A stretch of 64,000 bases of DNA, from positions 223,680 through 287,679 of the forward strand of contig PGZM01000008.1 in assembly GCA_002841395.1 (NCBI GenBank). The letters are read 5' to 3'. This DNA comes from Firmicutes bacterium HGW-Firmicutes-9. GTDB lineage: Bacteria; Bacillota; Clostridia; Christensenellales; CAG-138. Numbering within the stretch: the first letter of the stretch is position 1; each line of letters opens with the position of its first letter. The notes under the pieces are model-generated. The model did not search any database. It saw only the letters and a program-made list of their open reading frames with translations, and was not told the DNA's origin. Made by a program: the position numbers and the translations under genes. Of the stretch, positions 27,341-36,292 are shown one piece after another.

Positions 27341-29055
27341 GCTATCGCGTTCGGGAGGATTACAAACTGGAAGCGACGCTGCCGATGGCCACGCCCGCGC
27401 CGTATGATTTGAGCAATCAAACGATTGCGGCATGCGTGGACGGAGCGAGCCTTGTGAAGCTTTCGCTCAGCGGGTCGTATGACGCGGTTTTGCCCGGCGG
27501 ATTCTATGGTGTCTGCGGCGCGCGTGCGCCGATTGACCCGCAGAATGAGCGGCAGATGATCGCATACGGACGCGTGCAGGAAACGCGCTTTACGCAGCAC
27601 GATATCGCCTACACCACGCGCTGGGTTCTCGGCTCCGAGCGCCCTGTGCTTTTCCTTAACATATCCGCGACGAGCAGTAGAGAGTTTTCGCTGACCTACA
27701 ACTTTGGCGTACAGTGTCCGCCGGAGCGGCTGAATCTGCTCTGCACAGTGGCTTTGATGCTGCGTGAACGCGAAGGGGATTATCGGCATTATTCGGTTAA
27801 AACAGATGCGCTTATAGAAGACGGCATGTTTTCTGCCGAACTCACGCTGGCGTTCGATCTGGGATGCACGCTGGCGCAAGACGAGCTTGCGCAAGCAAGC
27901 GCGGAAGCAAACAGAGACGCGGAAGCATATTTTGCCATGCTGCTTTCTACGGCAAAGCGCAAGGAGGATGCCGCCTTTCAGGCATACGCGCTCAACGCGG
28001 CGTTTTCGAGCTATAAATCCTTCGCCGGATTTCAGGGATTTTTTGCGGGGGTCAATTACGCGGCTCCTGCGCGGACATATTATCGAGATGGATATTACAC
28101 CGCGCTTGCCGTGCTGCCGTATCGGCCGGATTGGGTGAGGGCGCAGCTCGTCACCCTCGCGCGCGGAATAGCGGACGATGGCTCCTGCGGCTCCGCGGTG
28201 GATGCACATGGCGCGCCGTGGTGGCACGATCACGTCGACAGTCCGCTGTTTTTTGCGCTGCTGCTGTACGCCTATGTTGCCAACACGGCAGACCGCGACA
28301 TTTTGGATGATTTGCAGATCGGGCGAAAACTCGCCGCGATTCTGGATCGAACAGTTGCAGCACTTGACGAAAACGGCCTGCTCCCGCGCTCGCCCGCGTC
28401 GAGGCACGACTGGGCGGACAACGTCTTCCGCGAAGGATATGTGACCTATGAGCAGTGCCTTGCGTTCGGCGCGCTGCAGCTTGGCGGCTCGCTGCTGCCG
28501 GAGTGTGAGCGATACTATGAGGCGGCACAGCGGATCAAAGTAGGCGTCAATCAAATCCTCTGGGGCGAGACGCTCGGGTATTATGTCAACTTCAAAACAC
28601 CAAAGGAGACGGAAACCAATCTTTCAATTGATACGGTGTTTGCGGCCTTGTTCGAGCTGGCACCGCCCGATCGCGCGAGGCGCATGCTCACGCAGATGGA
28701 GACGCTGCTGGAGACGCAGCACAACACGCGCTACGGTGAGTTTGGCACGATGTGCGTCTATCCGCCGTATGCTTCCGCCGCGCGGCTAGTTGAGAAGAGC
28801 GCGGACCCGTTACGCTATCACAACGGCGCGGACTGGCCGTATCTTTCCTCACTCTATGCCTTTGCAAAGAAGATACATGGCATGGAGTATCGCTATCCTT
28901 TGACGCGCTGGAATGAGCGCGGGCTTGCGCAGGGCTATGCAACGCCTTGGGAATACGACTCGCCGTATTATCCCGTTGGCGGCATGCTGCAGGGCTGGAG
29001 CGCGTTTGCCGCGTTTGTTCTGGATCATGAATCTGCACAAGGATTCTTCCGATAA
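27337..29055 (+). CDS. (Alpha/alpha)6-barrel glycoside hydrolase-like protein
   Basis: A 572-residue cytoplasmic protein. The first 190 residues look like a beta-sandwich; the rest is helical with conserved barrel loops such as YYRDGYYTALAVLPYRPDW, APWWHDHVDSPLFF and HNGADWPYLSSLYA. This pattern fits the six-hairpin glycosidase superfamily (amylo-1,6-glucosidase, GH15/GH37/GH63-like). Asp/Glu in RDGYY and in the ADWPY region are catalytic candidates. Its start overlaps the GH31 stop by 4 nt, so the two enzymes are made together and likely act on the same oligosaccharide. I cannot assign the exact family. Confidence 0.82.
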   Translation: MSYRVREDYKLEATLPMATPAPYDLSNQTIAACVDGASLVKLSLSGSYDAVLPGGFYGVCGARAPIDPQNERQMIAYGRVQETRFTQHDIAYTTRWVLGSERPVLFLNISATSSREFSLTYNFGVQCPPERLNLLCTVALMLREREGDYRHYSVKTDALIEDGMFSAELTLAFDLGCTLAQDELAQASAEANRDAEAYFAMLLSTAKRKEDAAFQAYALNAAFSSYKSFAGFQGFFAGVNYAAPARTYYRDGYYTALAVLPYRPDWVRAQLVTLARGIADDGSCGSAVDAHGAPWWHDHVDSPLFFALLLYAYVANTADRDILDDLQIGRKLAAILDRTVAALDENGLLPRSPASRHDWADNVFREGYVTYEQCLAFGALQLGGSLLPECERYYEAAQRIKVGVNQILWGETLGYYVNFKTPKETETNLSIDTVFAALFELAPPDRARRMLTQMETLLETQHNTRYGEFGTMCVYPPYASAARLVEKSADPLRYHNGADWPYLSSLYAFAKKIHGMEYRYPLTRWNERGLAQGYATPWEYDSPYYPVGGMLQGWSAFAAFVLDHESAQGFFR

Positions 29056-29100
29056 GCTTCAATAAACAAAGCGTAAAAAATATAACAGGAGGATCAACGA

Positions 29101-30429
29101 GTGGAACAACTTCCCAACACCCCGTACCGCGAGCTCAAGGGCGGCAAGCAGATTGCCTATGCGGTAGGGCACCTCGGCCCGGGCATGCTGAGTCAGTTCA
29201 TCACAACCTGGCTGCTATTGTTTATGACCGGCAACGCTGGCAACCCCGTACTCTCCGGAACACTGGTCGGCACGGCGACGCTGTTTGGTCGCATTGTTGA
29301 CGGAGTCGCGGACCCGATGGTCGCAAACTGGAGCGACAACATCCGCGGCAAGCGCATGGGCAGACGCCTTCCGTTTATGCTGCTGGGCACGCTGCCGATG
29401 ATTCTCTGTTTCCTGATGGTTTGGCTCACCCCGCAAGTGGCGCAAACCGAGCTTGCGCGGTTTATCTGGCTGTTTATCTTCCTCAACGGCTTTTATTTCT
29501 TTTATACGGTCGTGGTCAATCCGTATTTTGCGCTGTTGCCGGAGATTGCCAAGGACGATAAGCAACGCATCTTCATCCAAAGCTTTGTGTCCGTGTTCGG
29601 CATCGTCGGCATGGGAATCGCGCTCGGCGCATCCGGCTTTTTGATCAACGCGATCGGCTATCTCGGCGCGGGCGCCGTGTTGAGCGTGATCTGCGCGCTT
29701 GTGATGGTCGTGCCTGCGCTGGTGATCAAGGTAAACGAGGACTATGTTCCTGCGCCTGCGCCAAACCAGACGAAAAATCTATTCAAAAACATTGTCGGCG
29801 CGTTTCAGAACGACAAGTTTGTGAAATACATCATCGGGTTTGCGACGTTTTTCATCGGCTTCCAGCTGATTCAATACAACCTCGCGTTTGTGACAACCGT
29901 TTCGCTGGGGCTGGCAAAGGGCATGTCGAGCACGCTGTTTATCGTATCCGTGGTGTGCGCGCTTGCGTTTATTCCTGTGTACAACGTGTTCGTCAAAAAA
30001 TTCGGTACGGTCAAATCGCTGATGATCTCAATGGCGAGCTATGCGCTGGTTGCGCTTTTGATCATGGCGCTGCCAAACAACAAGGGAATCCCCGGCACGG
30101 CGCTCGGCTTCGCGCTGATGGCGCTGTTGGGGTTTCCTTACAGCGGATTGATGGTCATTCCCAACGTGCTTGTGTCTGAGATCATCGACGACGATTATAA
30201 GAGATTTGCCGTGCGCCGCGAGGCAATGTTCTTCGGCGTGCAGGGTTTGGTCAACAAGCTCGCGACCGCGTTTGCGTCGTTTGCCGTCGGCGTGCTGCAC
30301 GATATTCTGGGCAGTACGGCGAACCAACCGCTCGGCATCACCGTCGTGGCGCCGATCGCCGCTGCATTCTCGCTCGTCGGGTTCTTCGTGATGGTGCGGC
30401 TCAACAAAGAAAAGGCGGCAGAGCTGTGA
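29101..30429 (+). CDS. GPH-family sugar:cation symporter
   Basis: A 442-residue membrane protein with about 12 TM helices of the glycoside-pentoside-hexuronide (MFS) family. Family-like motifs include GRIVDGVADPMVANWSDN in loop 2-3 and GKRMGRRLPFMLLG. The start is GTG at 29101 with AGGAGG at 29087-29092. Family members carry melibiose, xylosides or glucuronides with Na+ or H+. It sits between two glycosidase genes and the uronate genes, and is likely the importer of the glycoside they degrade. Confidence 0.92.
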   Translation: MEQLPNTPYRELKGGKQIAYAVGHLGPGMLSQFITTWLLLFMTGNAGNPVLSGTLVGTATLFGRIVDGVADPMVANWSDNIRGKRMGRRLPFMLLGTLPMILCFLMVWLTPQVAQTELARFIWLFIFLNGFYFFYTVVVNPYFALLPEIAKDDKQRIFIQSFVSVFGIVGMGIALGASGFLINAIGYLGAGAVLSVICALVMVVPALVIKVNEDYVPAPAPNQTKNLFKNIVGAFQNDKFVKYIIGFATFFIGFQLIQYNLAFVTTVSLGLAKGMSSTLFIVSVVCALAFIPVYNVFVKKFGTVKSLMISMASYALVALLIMALPNNKGIPGTALGFALMALLGFPYSGLMVIPNVLVSEIIDDDYKRFAVRREAMFFGVQGLVNKLATAFASFAVGVLHDILGSTANQPLGITVVAPIAAAFSLVGFFVMVRLNKEKAAEL

Positions 30430-31262
30430 TCTGGCTTATCCTTGTTCCGGCGGTTCTGATTGCGCTGCTCTGCGGCGTGGTTTTATTCGCCAACCGCTTT
30501 GTCAATCAAAGCGGAGTTGTGCGCCTGACAAAGCGCGTGCAGTTTCGCCCGGACGACAGAATCCTCTACGTCGTTGCGCATCCGGACGACGAAGTGCTCA
30601 TGAGCGGAACGCTGTCCATACTCATACGGCGCTTCCACCTGCCCGTCAAGGCGCTGTACCTGACGCATGGCGAGGATGGCCCGACATTCGATCTTGTGCC
30701 GAAAAGCGGGTTGAAACAACGCCGCACAGAGGAGTTAGAGCGGGTGAAAGAGATCCTCTCGCTCGACGAGATGATCGTGTGCGACTATCCGGATCGTTAT
30801 CTGGCCGATCAGGACTTCGACGCCGTCTGCCAGACTGTGCGGGCTGAGGCGGAAGCTTTTGCGCCGACGTATATTGTTGCGTTCGATGAGAACATCGGCA
30901 TGTATGGGCACACCGACCATGTGGCAGCGGGCAGAGCCGCCGTTCGGGTCGCAAAGGAACTTGACGGCGTCAAGGGCGTGTTTCAGATGACGCTGCCAAG
31001 CGGGATGCTCTCGCTTGCGCTCAAGATAAGCCGGACATTTCGCGAGCGCTATGATCCCACACGCGGGCTGCCGCAGCCGAATGTTGCCGCGAACATCTAC
31101 CGCTGGCGGAAGATTCGCTTTGATGTGACGCGCGCGCACGAAACGCAGACGGCGGTTATGCGGGAGCTGCAGCCGTATTATGACAAGCTGCCAAGATGTC
31201 TGTATTACGCGATCTTTGACCGCGAATACTTCTATTATCGCGAAAAGTCGGAGCTAAAATAG
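30426..31262 (+). CDS. PIG-L/LmbE-family deacetylase with N-terminal membrane anchor
   Basis: A 278-residue protein. One N-terminal TM helix (about 3-22) precedes the zinc-dependent deacetylase domain. Zinc ligands are expected in AHPDDEVLMSG and in GHTDHVAAG. GTG at 30426 overlaps the symporter stop codon. PIG-L enzymes remove acetyl groups from N-acetylglucosamine-type or other small glycosides. In this operon it may deacetylate the imported sugar, but the membrane anchor could also place the domain outside the cell. The substrate is unknown. Confidence 0.88.
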   Translation: MIWLILVPAVLIALLCGVVLFANRFVNQSGVVRLTKRVQFRPDDRILYVVAHPDDEVLMSGTLSILIRRFHLPVKALYLTHGEDGPTFDLVPKSGLKQRRTEELERVKEILSLDEMIVCDYPDRYLADQDFDAVCQTVRAEAEAFAPTYIVAFDENIGMYGHTDHVAAGRAAVRVAKELDGVKGVFQMTLPSGMLSLALKISRTFRERYDPTRGLPQPNVAANIYRWRKIRFDVTRAHETQTAVMRELQPYYDKLPRCLYYAIFDREYFYYREKSELK

Positions 31263-31276
31263 TTTGCAACGTCTGC

Positions 31277-31313
31277 TTTCCCCGCGTTTGGTGCGTACAT
31301 CGGCGCGGGGAAA
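31277..31313 (+). other. Strong intercistronic hairpin
   Basis: TTTCCCCGCG (31277-31286) and CGCGGGGAAA (31304-31313) form a perfect 10-bp stem with a 17-nt loop between the deacetylase and SDR genes. No T-tract follows on either strand, so it is more likely an mRNA-stability or processing element, or a partial attenuator, than a full terminator. Confidence 0.6.
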
Positions 31314-31379
31314 ATGATTGATGGCGCGTAAACGCAACAACCTGTAGATTTGGGTTGTCATGTTCAAAAAGGAGCTATT

Positions 31380-32231
31380 ATGGATTTGCCATACAAGCCG
31401 GATTTTTCCGGCAAGGTGATTGTCATCACCGGCGCGGCTGGCGTGCTTTGCAGTTCGTTTGCATTCGCGCTTGCGCAGTGCGGCGCAAAGATTGTCGTGC
31501 TAGACCACACGGAGGGGAAAGTGCGCGCGCTGGAGCGCGAAATCCGTGCGTCGGGCGGCGAGGTGCTGGGCGTTGTGGCGGACGTGACGGACAAACAGAG
31601 CCTGCTGCGCGCCTATGAGGCGATGCACGCAACCTACGGTTCCTGCCAGATGCTGATCAACGGCGCGGGCGGGAACAAACCCGCGGCGACGACCGACGAT
31701 GAGTTTTTTGATCGGGTCGAATCGATGGGCGAGGGAAAGAAGAGCTTTTTTGACCTTGACCCGGCGGCGTTTGATCTCGTGTTCGGGTTGAACCTCAACG
31801 GCACGCTGCTGCCCACGCAGGTATTTGCGCGGGATATGGCGGAGGCGAGGAAAGGCGTGATTCTCAACATCTCCTCGATGAACGCGTTTACGCCGCTAAC
31901 TAAGATTCCGGCCTATTCTGCGGCAAAAGCGGCCGTATCGAATTTCACCAGATGGCTTGCGGTCTATTTTTCGCTGAGCGGAATTCGCGTCAATGCGATT
32001 GCGCCCGGATTCTTCTCGACCAGACAAAACGCAAAGCTGCTCTGGAACGAGGACGGCACGCCGACGCCGCGCACCATGAAGATACTCAAAAACACGCCAA
32101 TGGGACGCTTTGGCGAAACGGAGGAGTTGCTAGGGCCATTATTTTTCCTGCTGGACGATAGATCATCCGGCTTTGTCACCGGCACAGTGCTCGCCATCGA
32201 CGGCGGATTTTCCGCCTATGCGGGAGTGTGA
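31380..32231 (+). CDS. SDR oxidoreductase, D-mannonate oxidoreductase (fructuronate reductase)-like
   Basis: A 283-residue NAD(P)-dependent short-chain dehydrogenase. The cofactor motif is the variant ITGAAGVLCSSFA rather than classical TGxxxGIG, as in the SDR type linked to D-mannonate oxidation in Bacillota. Catalytic Tyr and Lys lie in YSAAKAAVSNF, the structural Asn in NGAGGNKP, and the end IDGGFSAY is typical. AAAGGAG at 31368-31374 fixes the ATG at 31380. Together with uxaC it suggests conversion of fructuronate to mannonate. I infer the substrate from context and overall resemblance. Confidence 0.85.
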   Translation: MDLPYKPDFSGKVIVITGAAGVLCSSFAFALAQCGAKIVVLDHTEGKVRALEREIRASGGEVLGVVADVTDKQSLLRAYEAMHATYGSCQMLINGAGGNKPAATTDDEFFDRVESMGEGKKSFFDLDPAAFDLVFGLNLNGTLLPTQVFARDMAEARKGVILNISSMNAFTPLTKIPAYSAAKAAVSNFTRWLAVYFSLSGIRVNAIAPGFFSTRQNAKLLWNEDGTPTPRTMKILKNTPMGRFGETEELLGPLFFLLDDRSSGFVTGTVLAIDGGFSAYAGV

Positions 32232-32237
32232 CCGGAT

Positions 32238-33533
32238 ATGGAACTCTGCTTGCAGGCGACTGGGGAACGGGGGTTAACCGACGAAGAGATTCGCAGCGGT
32301 TTGCTTGCTCTATTGTCCAACTATCCGGCAAAAAAGGTGTTGATCCTGCCGCCGGACTATACGCGCTATCACAGCAAAGCGGGGTTTCTCACGCAAATCT
32401 GTTATGCGCACTATACCGCGCTCGGCGCAACGGTCGATATTTTACCGACGCTGGGCACGCATCGCGCGATGACGCGCGAGGAAGCCGCGGATATGTTTGG
32501 CGGCATTCCGTTTGAACAGTTTATTGCGCACAACTGGCGAACGGATGTTGTAAAAATCGGAGAAGTGCCGGGCAGCGTGATCGGCGCGTATACCGACGGG
32601 TTATGGACGGAGCCCATCGCGGTTGAAGTGAATCGACTGCTGATGGACTTGACATACGATCTGATTCTTTCGCCGGGGCAGGTTGTTCCACACGAGGTGA
32701 TCGGCATGGCAAACCACGCGAAAAACGTGTTTGTCGGCGCGGGCGGTGCGGAGATGATCAACAAATCGCACATGCTCGGCGCGGTCTATGGAATGGAGCG
32801 CGTGATGGGGCGGGACTTTTCGCCTGTTCGGCGTGTATTTGACTATGCGCTGGCGCATTTTCTCTCCGCGCGTCCGATTCTGCTTCTGTTGAGCGTCACC
32901 ACAGCTCCCCAGGGAGAGACACTGACGCACGGCCTTTTTTGCGGGCGGGAACGTGACGCGTTGGAGGCGGCAATCGCGCTGTCGCAACAAAAGAACATCG
33001 ACTTTGTGCCGCACGCCATTCAAAAATGTGTGGTCTACCTCGACTCAAGTGAATTTCACAGCACCTGGCTTGGCAACAAAGCCATCTATCGCACGCGCAT
33101 GGCGATTGCCGACGGAGGCGAGCTGCTGATTCTTGCGCCGGGCGTGGAGACATTTGGCGAGGACGCGCAGGTGGACGCGCTGATCCGCAAATATGGATAT
33201 TGCGGCAGGGAGCGCGTGCTGACTTTGCTCAAGAGCGGCGCGTGCAATGACCTGGCGGAGAATTTGAGTGCAGCCGCGCACCTAATCCATGGCTCGACTG
33301 ACGGGCGGTTTACGGTGACCTATGCGGTTCAGCCTTCGATGCGTGCGCAGATCGAGAGCGTGCAGTTTCAGTCTGCCGACGCGGAAGAAATGCTGCGCCG
33401 GTATCATCCCGCGAAGCTCCAATATGGGTTCAACACCATGCCCGACGGAGAAGAGATATTCTACATTCCGAATCCGGCGCTGGGGCTCTGGATCGATCGT
33501 GAGCGGTTTGCGCGGGAGGGCGGCGAACTATGA
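32238..33533 (+). CDS. LarA-like protein (lactate racemase superfamily), putative sugar-acid epimerase
   Basis: A 431-residue cytoplasmic protein. The N-terminal domain has DYTR (40-43) and GTHRAMTREE with H75, matching the LarA catalytic region. H152, K162 and H178 show the same spacing (10 and 16) as LarA H174, K184 and H200, where the Lys holds the nickel-pincer cofactor and His binds nickel. This suggests a working cofactor site. LarA relatives racemise or epimerise 2-hydroxy acids, so in a uronate operon a 2-epimerase for mannonate, altronate or a similar aldonate is plausible. The start is only 6 nt after the SDR stop, and the end overlaps uxaC by 4 nt. No larBCE cofactor genes are in the window. 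Confidence 0.85.
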   Translation: MELCLQATGERGLTDEEIRSGLLALLSNYPAKKVLILPPDYTRYHSKAGFLTQICYAHYTALGATVDILPTLGTHRAMTREEAADMFGGIPFEQFIAHNWRTDVVKIGEVPGSVIGAYTDGLWTEPIAVEVNRLLMDLTYDLILSPGQVVPHEVIGMANHAKNVFVGAGGAEMINKSHMLGAVYGMERVMGRDFSPVRRVFDYALAHFLSARPILLLLSVTTAPQGETLTHGLFCGRERDALEAAIALSQQKNIDFVPHAIQKCVVYLDSSEFHSTWLGNKAIYRTRMAIADGGELLILAPGVETFGEDAQVDALIRKYGYCGRERVLTLLKSGACNDLAENLSAAAHLIHGSTDGRFTVTYAVQPSMRAQIESVQFQSADAEEMLRRYHPAKLQYGFNTMPDGEEIFYIPNPALGLWIDRERFAREGGEL

Positions 33534-34993
33534 AAGTATTTATGGGCGAACAGTTTCTGCTGGAGGGCGATCTGGCAAACCGGTTGTATCACGATTTTGC
33601 GGCGCAGCAACCAATCTTCGACTATCACAACCATTTGAGCGCAAAGGAGATTTTTGAAAATAAATCGGCGCAGAACATCGCGCAGCTCTGGTTGAGCGCC
33701 GATCACTATAAATGGCGACTCATGCGCGCTAACGGCGTTTCCGAACGGTTGATCACGGGTAGTGCAACGGATCACGACAAGTTTGTTGCCTTTGCCGAAA
33801 TGCTGCCGTATGCGATCGGTAATCCGGTCTATCACTGGAGCCATCTGGAGCTACAACAATATTTTGAGATCAATACGCCGCTGTCTGGCGATACGGCAGA
33901 GGCGATTTGGACGCAGGCGAACGAGCGGATCGCGCGGGGCGGATTCTCTCCGCGGGAGTTGCTGCTGCGCGCGAATGTGACCGCGCTTTGCACTACCGAA
34001 GATCCGGCAGACGACTTGTCGTATCACGAACTACTCAAAACCGATGCAACATTTCAAGTTCAGGTATTGCCCGCGTTCCGACCGGAAAAAGCGGGAGAAA
34101 TCTGGCATGGAGCAGCATGGCGCGAATATCTGGCGCGGCTTTCGGAAGCGTCCGGCGTCGTGATTACGAGCTTTGCATCGCTTAAACGTGCGCTGTGTGA
34201 TCGCATGGATGCGTTTGCGGCGCTCGGCTGCCGCGCGAGCGATTTCGGCATCGAGAAGATGCCGTTCTTGCGCGCTGGCGAAGCGGTGGTGGAGCAGATC
34301 ATTACACGCGGACTATCTGATGAAGCACTGAGTAAGGAAGATGTCGCACAATTTCAGACGGAGCTGTTACTTTGGTTGGCGGAGGAATATGCGCGCCGCA
34401 GCTGGGTGATGGAGCTCCACATTGGCCCCGTTCGCGCGAGAAACACGCGCATGACGTCCCTCTGCGGTAGGGATGCGGGGTTTGACTCGGTCACCGACCA
34501 CGCGGCTGCGGATGCGCTGGGTGCGTTTCTCGATGAGTTGAACACGCGGGACTGCCTGCCCAAGACGATATTGTTCTCACTGAACCACAAGGATAATCTC
34601 GCGCTGATGTCTCTTGCTGGAAATTTTCAAAACGAACGCTTTCCCGGATATATGCAGGTCGGCAGCGCTTGGTGGTTCAACGATCATCGCGACGGCATGG
34701 CGGAGCAGATGCGCCTCCTTGCCACGCAAGGCCTGCTTGGGCGCTTTCTCGGCATGACGACCGACAGCCGCAGCTTTCTTTCGTTTGCGCGGCACGATTA
34801 TTTTCGGCGCGTGCTGTGCAGCCTGATTGCTGGCTGGGTTGAAGCAGGAGAATATCCCAATGATCCGGCTCTGCTGGAACGGCTGATCTGTGACTTGTGC
34901 GGCAGAAATGCAGCACAATACTTTGGCATTGTGCGAAGTTATAAAAGAGATAAGATGTGTAGATCAAATCGGAAAAAACAAAACGGTCACTAA
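33530..34993 (+). CDS. uxaC: Uronate (glucuronate) isomerase
   Basis: A 487-residue amidohydrolase-superfamily enzyme that converts D-glucuronate to D-fructuronate and D-galacturonate to D-tagaturonate. IFDYHNHLSAKEI carries the HxH metal motif, and ANVTALCTTEDPADDL and VMELHIGPVRARNTRM are family hallmarks. The ATG overlaps the LarA-like stop. The family normally ends near AAQYFGI; here about 20 extra basic residues (ending KKQNGH) follow, and the TAA lies inside the terminator palindrome, so the native stop may have been lost. This is the last gene of the operon. Confidence 0.95.
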   Translation: MKVFMGEQFLLEGDLANRLYHDFAAQQPIFDYHNHLSAKEIFENKSAQNIAQLWLSADHYKWRLMRANGVSERLITGSATDHDKFVAFAEMLPYAIGNPVYHWSHLELQQYFEINTPLSGDTAEAIWTQANERIARGGFSPRELLLRANVTALCTTEDPADDLSYHELLKTDATFQVQVLPAFRPEKAGEIWHGAAWREYLARLSEASGVVITSFASLKRALCDRMDAFAALGCRASDFGIEKMPFLRAGEAVVEQIITRGLSDEALSKEDVAQFQTELLLWLAEEYARRSWVMELHIGPVRARNTRMTSLCGRDAGFDSVTDHAAADALGAFLDELNTRDCLPKTILFSLNHKDNLALMSLAGNFQNERFPGYMQVGSAWWFNDHRDGMAEQMRLLATQGLLGRFLGMTTDSRSFLSFARHDYFRRVLCSLIAGWVEAGEYPNDPALLERLICDLCGRNAAQYFGIVRSYKRDKMCRSNRKKQNGH

Positions 34994-35008
34994 TTAGTGA
35001 CCGTTTTG
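34979..35008 (+). terminator. Perfect 30-bp palindromic terminator overlapping the uxaC stop
   Basis: CAAAACGGTCACTAA (34979-34993) is followed by its exact reverse complement (34994-35008). The 3' arm ends in GTTTTG and a short T-rich tail follows. The uxaC stop codon (34991-34993) is at the centre of the palindrome. It would work on both strands. Confidence 0.8.
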
Positions 35009-35497
35009 CTTGCGTTCATTTAAGCAGGATCGCGTTTTCACTTATTTCACTCGGCAAGAGCATGACAACCCATCTACTTTAATGGATATATTTGGGTCGT
35101 TATGATGAAAAACTTCTTACTATCAAATTATAATACAAGTTTTATGGTGTAAAATAGTTTGCAATCCCAGATACCACAATATAAAATGGTATTTAGTCGA
35201 ATATACAAACGAAGTGTGTTTTGTGTGCGCGAACAGGAAAGCATTGCAGCAGTACCGCAGGCATAAGGTCGCGGATGGGGTTGATTTCTGATAATTTTTT
35301 TATCGATTGGGCAATAGACTGAGGAAATTGAGGATTTCTGTCTATTTTGCTGGAAAGTTGACCAATAAGAACCGGACAAGACAAGAATAACAGCCGCCGT
35401 TTGGTGAACGTATCAACGACGAGAACTTTACTGCCGCTTTCTGAACTTGCGGCATACGAAACAATCATAATCGTTGCTTGATAAACGTGGAGTAAAA
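35009..35497. other. AT-rich intergenic region without a supported gene
   Basis: About 490 bases, clearly richer in A and T than the operon on its left. A 114-codon minus-strand frame (35193-35537) has the odd composition of a chance or degenerate reading and no recognisable domain. The region may hold a decayed element or repeat, but nothing firm can be said from one copy. Confidence 0.4.
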
Positions 35498-36292
35498 ATG
35501 GAAGTAATTGAGTTGCAAGAACTGCTTCAAAAATCAATCGATTATTATAAATCGGTTATGCTGACGTCTTACGCAATTCTGTTCATCGGCATTGTTGGTA
35601 TAACTTTTACCGTTATCATAATCTTTAACGCCTTTCTTAGTAAACGTTTCACGAAACAAAATATGAGAATTTGGATCGCGATCACTTGTTTTGCTGTCAT
35701 CGTACTCTGTCTGAATAAACCTTTTCAGGCTGCGATGCGCAACCAAAGCATGCTGAATAATTTGAGAGCAGACTTGAAGAACCCGTCTGTTGTCGTTGCA
35801 TCCGGAAAAGTCGAGGAATGCTACGCATACACAAAAGGGGGAATTGCTGTGATCATCGGCGGCGAAACTTACTATCTTTCGCCGCAACTATCAAGCATGC
35901 AGTTAGGCGATGAATATACATTCCGATACCTTTCTCATTCAAAAAGGCTGTTCACGTATGAGCTGTTAGACGATGCCGAAATCCCAAAGTCGGCAGAAGT
36001 GACGAATGATATGTTGACTCGATTCAATTATGAATCAAAGGTAATCACCACAAATTACGATGCAGAGGATGCTGCTTTTACGTACGTAAAACAGTACTAT
36101 TTAAGCCTAGGCAGTGATATTTATCAGAAGTTTCTAGATACTGGGTGGACGGTCAGTGGATATTATATCCAAACAGAAGAGGTTTATCGTTGCAGGTTGA
36201 TTTCGCGAAAAGACACCACTCGAATTTACATAGTACTGGATGCAAAGACAAGCTGTCCTCTATATTTCTGGCAGGATGGCGACAACCTTTGA
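35498..36292 (+). CDS. Uncharacterised two-TM membrane protein
   Basis: A 264-residue protein. Two TM helices lie at about 13-40 and 52-70, and the remaining 190 residues form a soluble domain with a Tyr-rich beta pattern (GGIAVIIGGETYYLS, YTFRYLSHSKRLFTYE). I recognise no family. TGGAG at 35488-35492 supports the ATG at 35498 over upstream in-frame starts. The gene is lower in GC than its neighbours and stands alone between two spacers, which is compatible with a recently acquired gene. Confidence 0.65.
   Translation: MEVIELQELLQKSIDYYKSVMLTSYAILFIGIVGITFTVIIIFNAFLSKRFTKQNMRIWIAITCFAVIVLCLNKPFQAAMRNQSMLNNLRADLKNPSVVVASGKVEECYAYTKGGIAVIIGGETYYLSPQLSSMQLGDEYTFRYLSHSKRLFTYELLDDAEIPKSAEVTNDMLTRFNYESKVITTNYDAEDAAFTYVKQYYLSLGSDIYQKFLDTGWTVSGYYIQTEEVYRCRLISRKDTTRIYIVLDAKTSCPLYFWQDGDNL

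Noticed and set aside
35193..35537. 114-codon minus-strand frame in the AT-rich spacer
   Set aside because: No ribosome site, no recognised domain, and it overlaps the start of the membrane-protein gene; it may be a relic but is not supportable as a gene.
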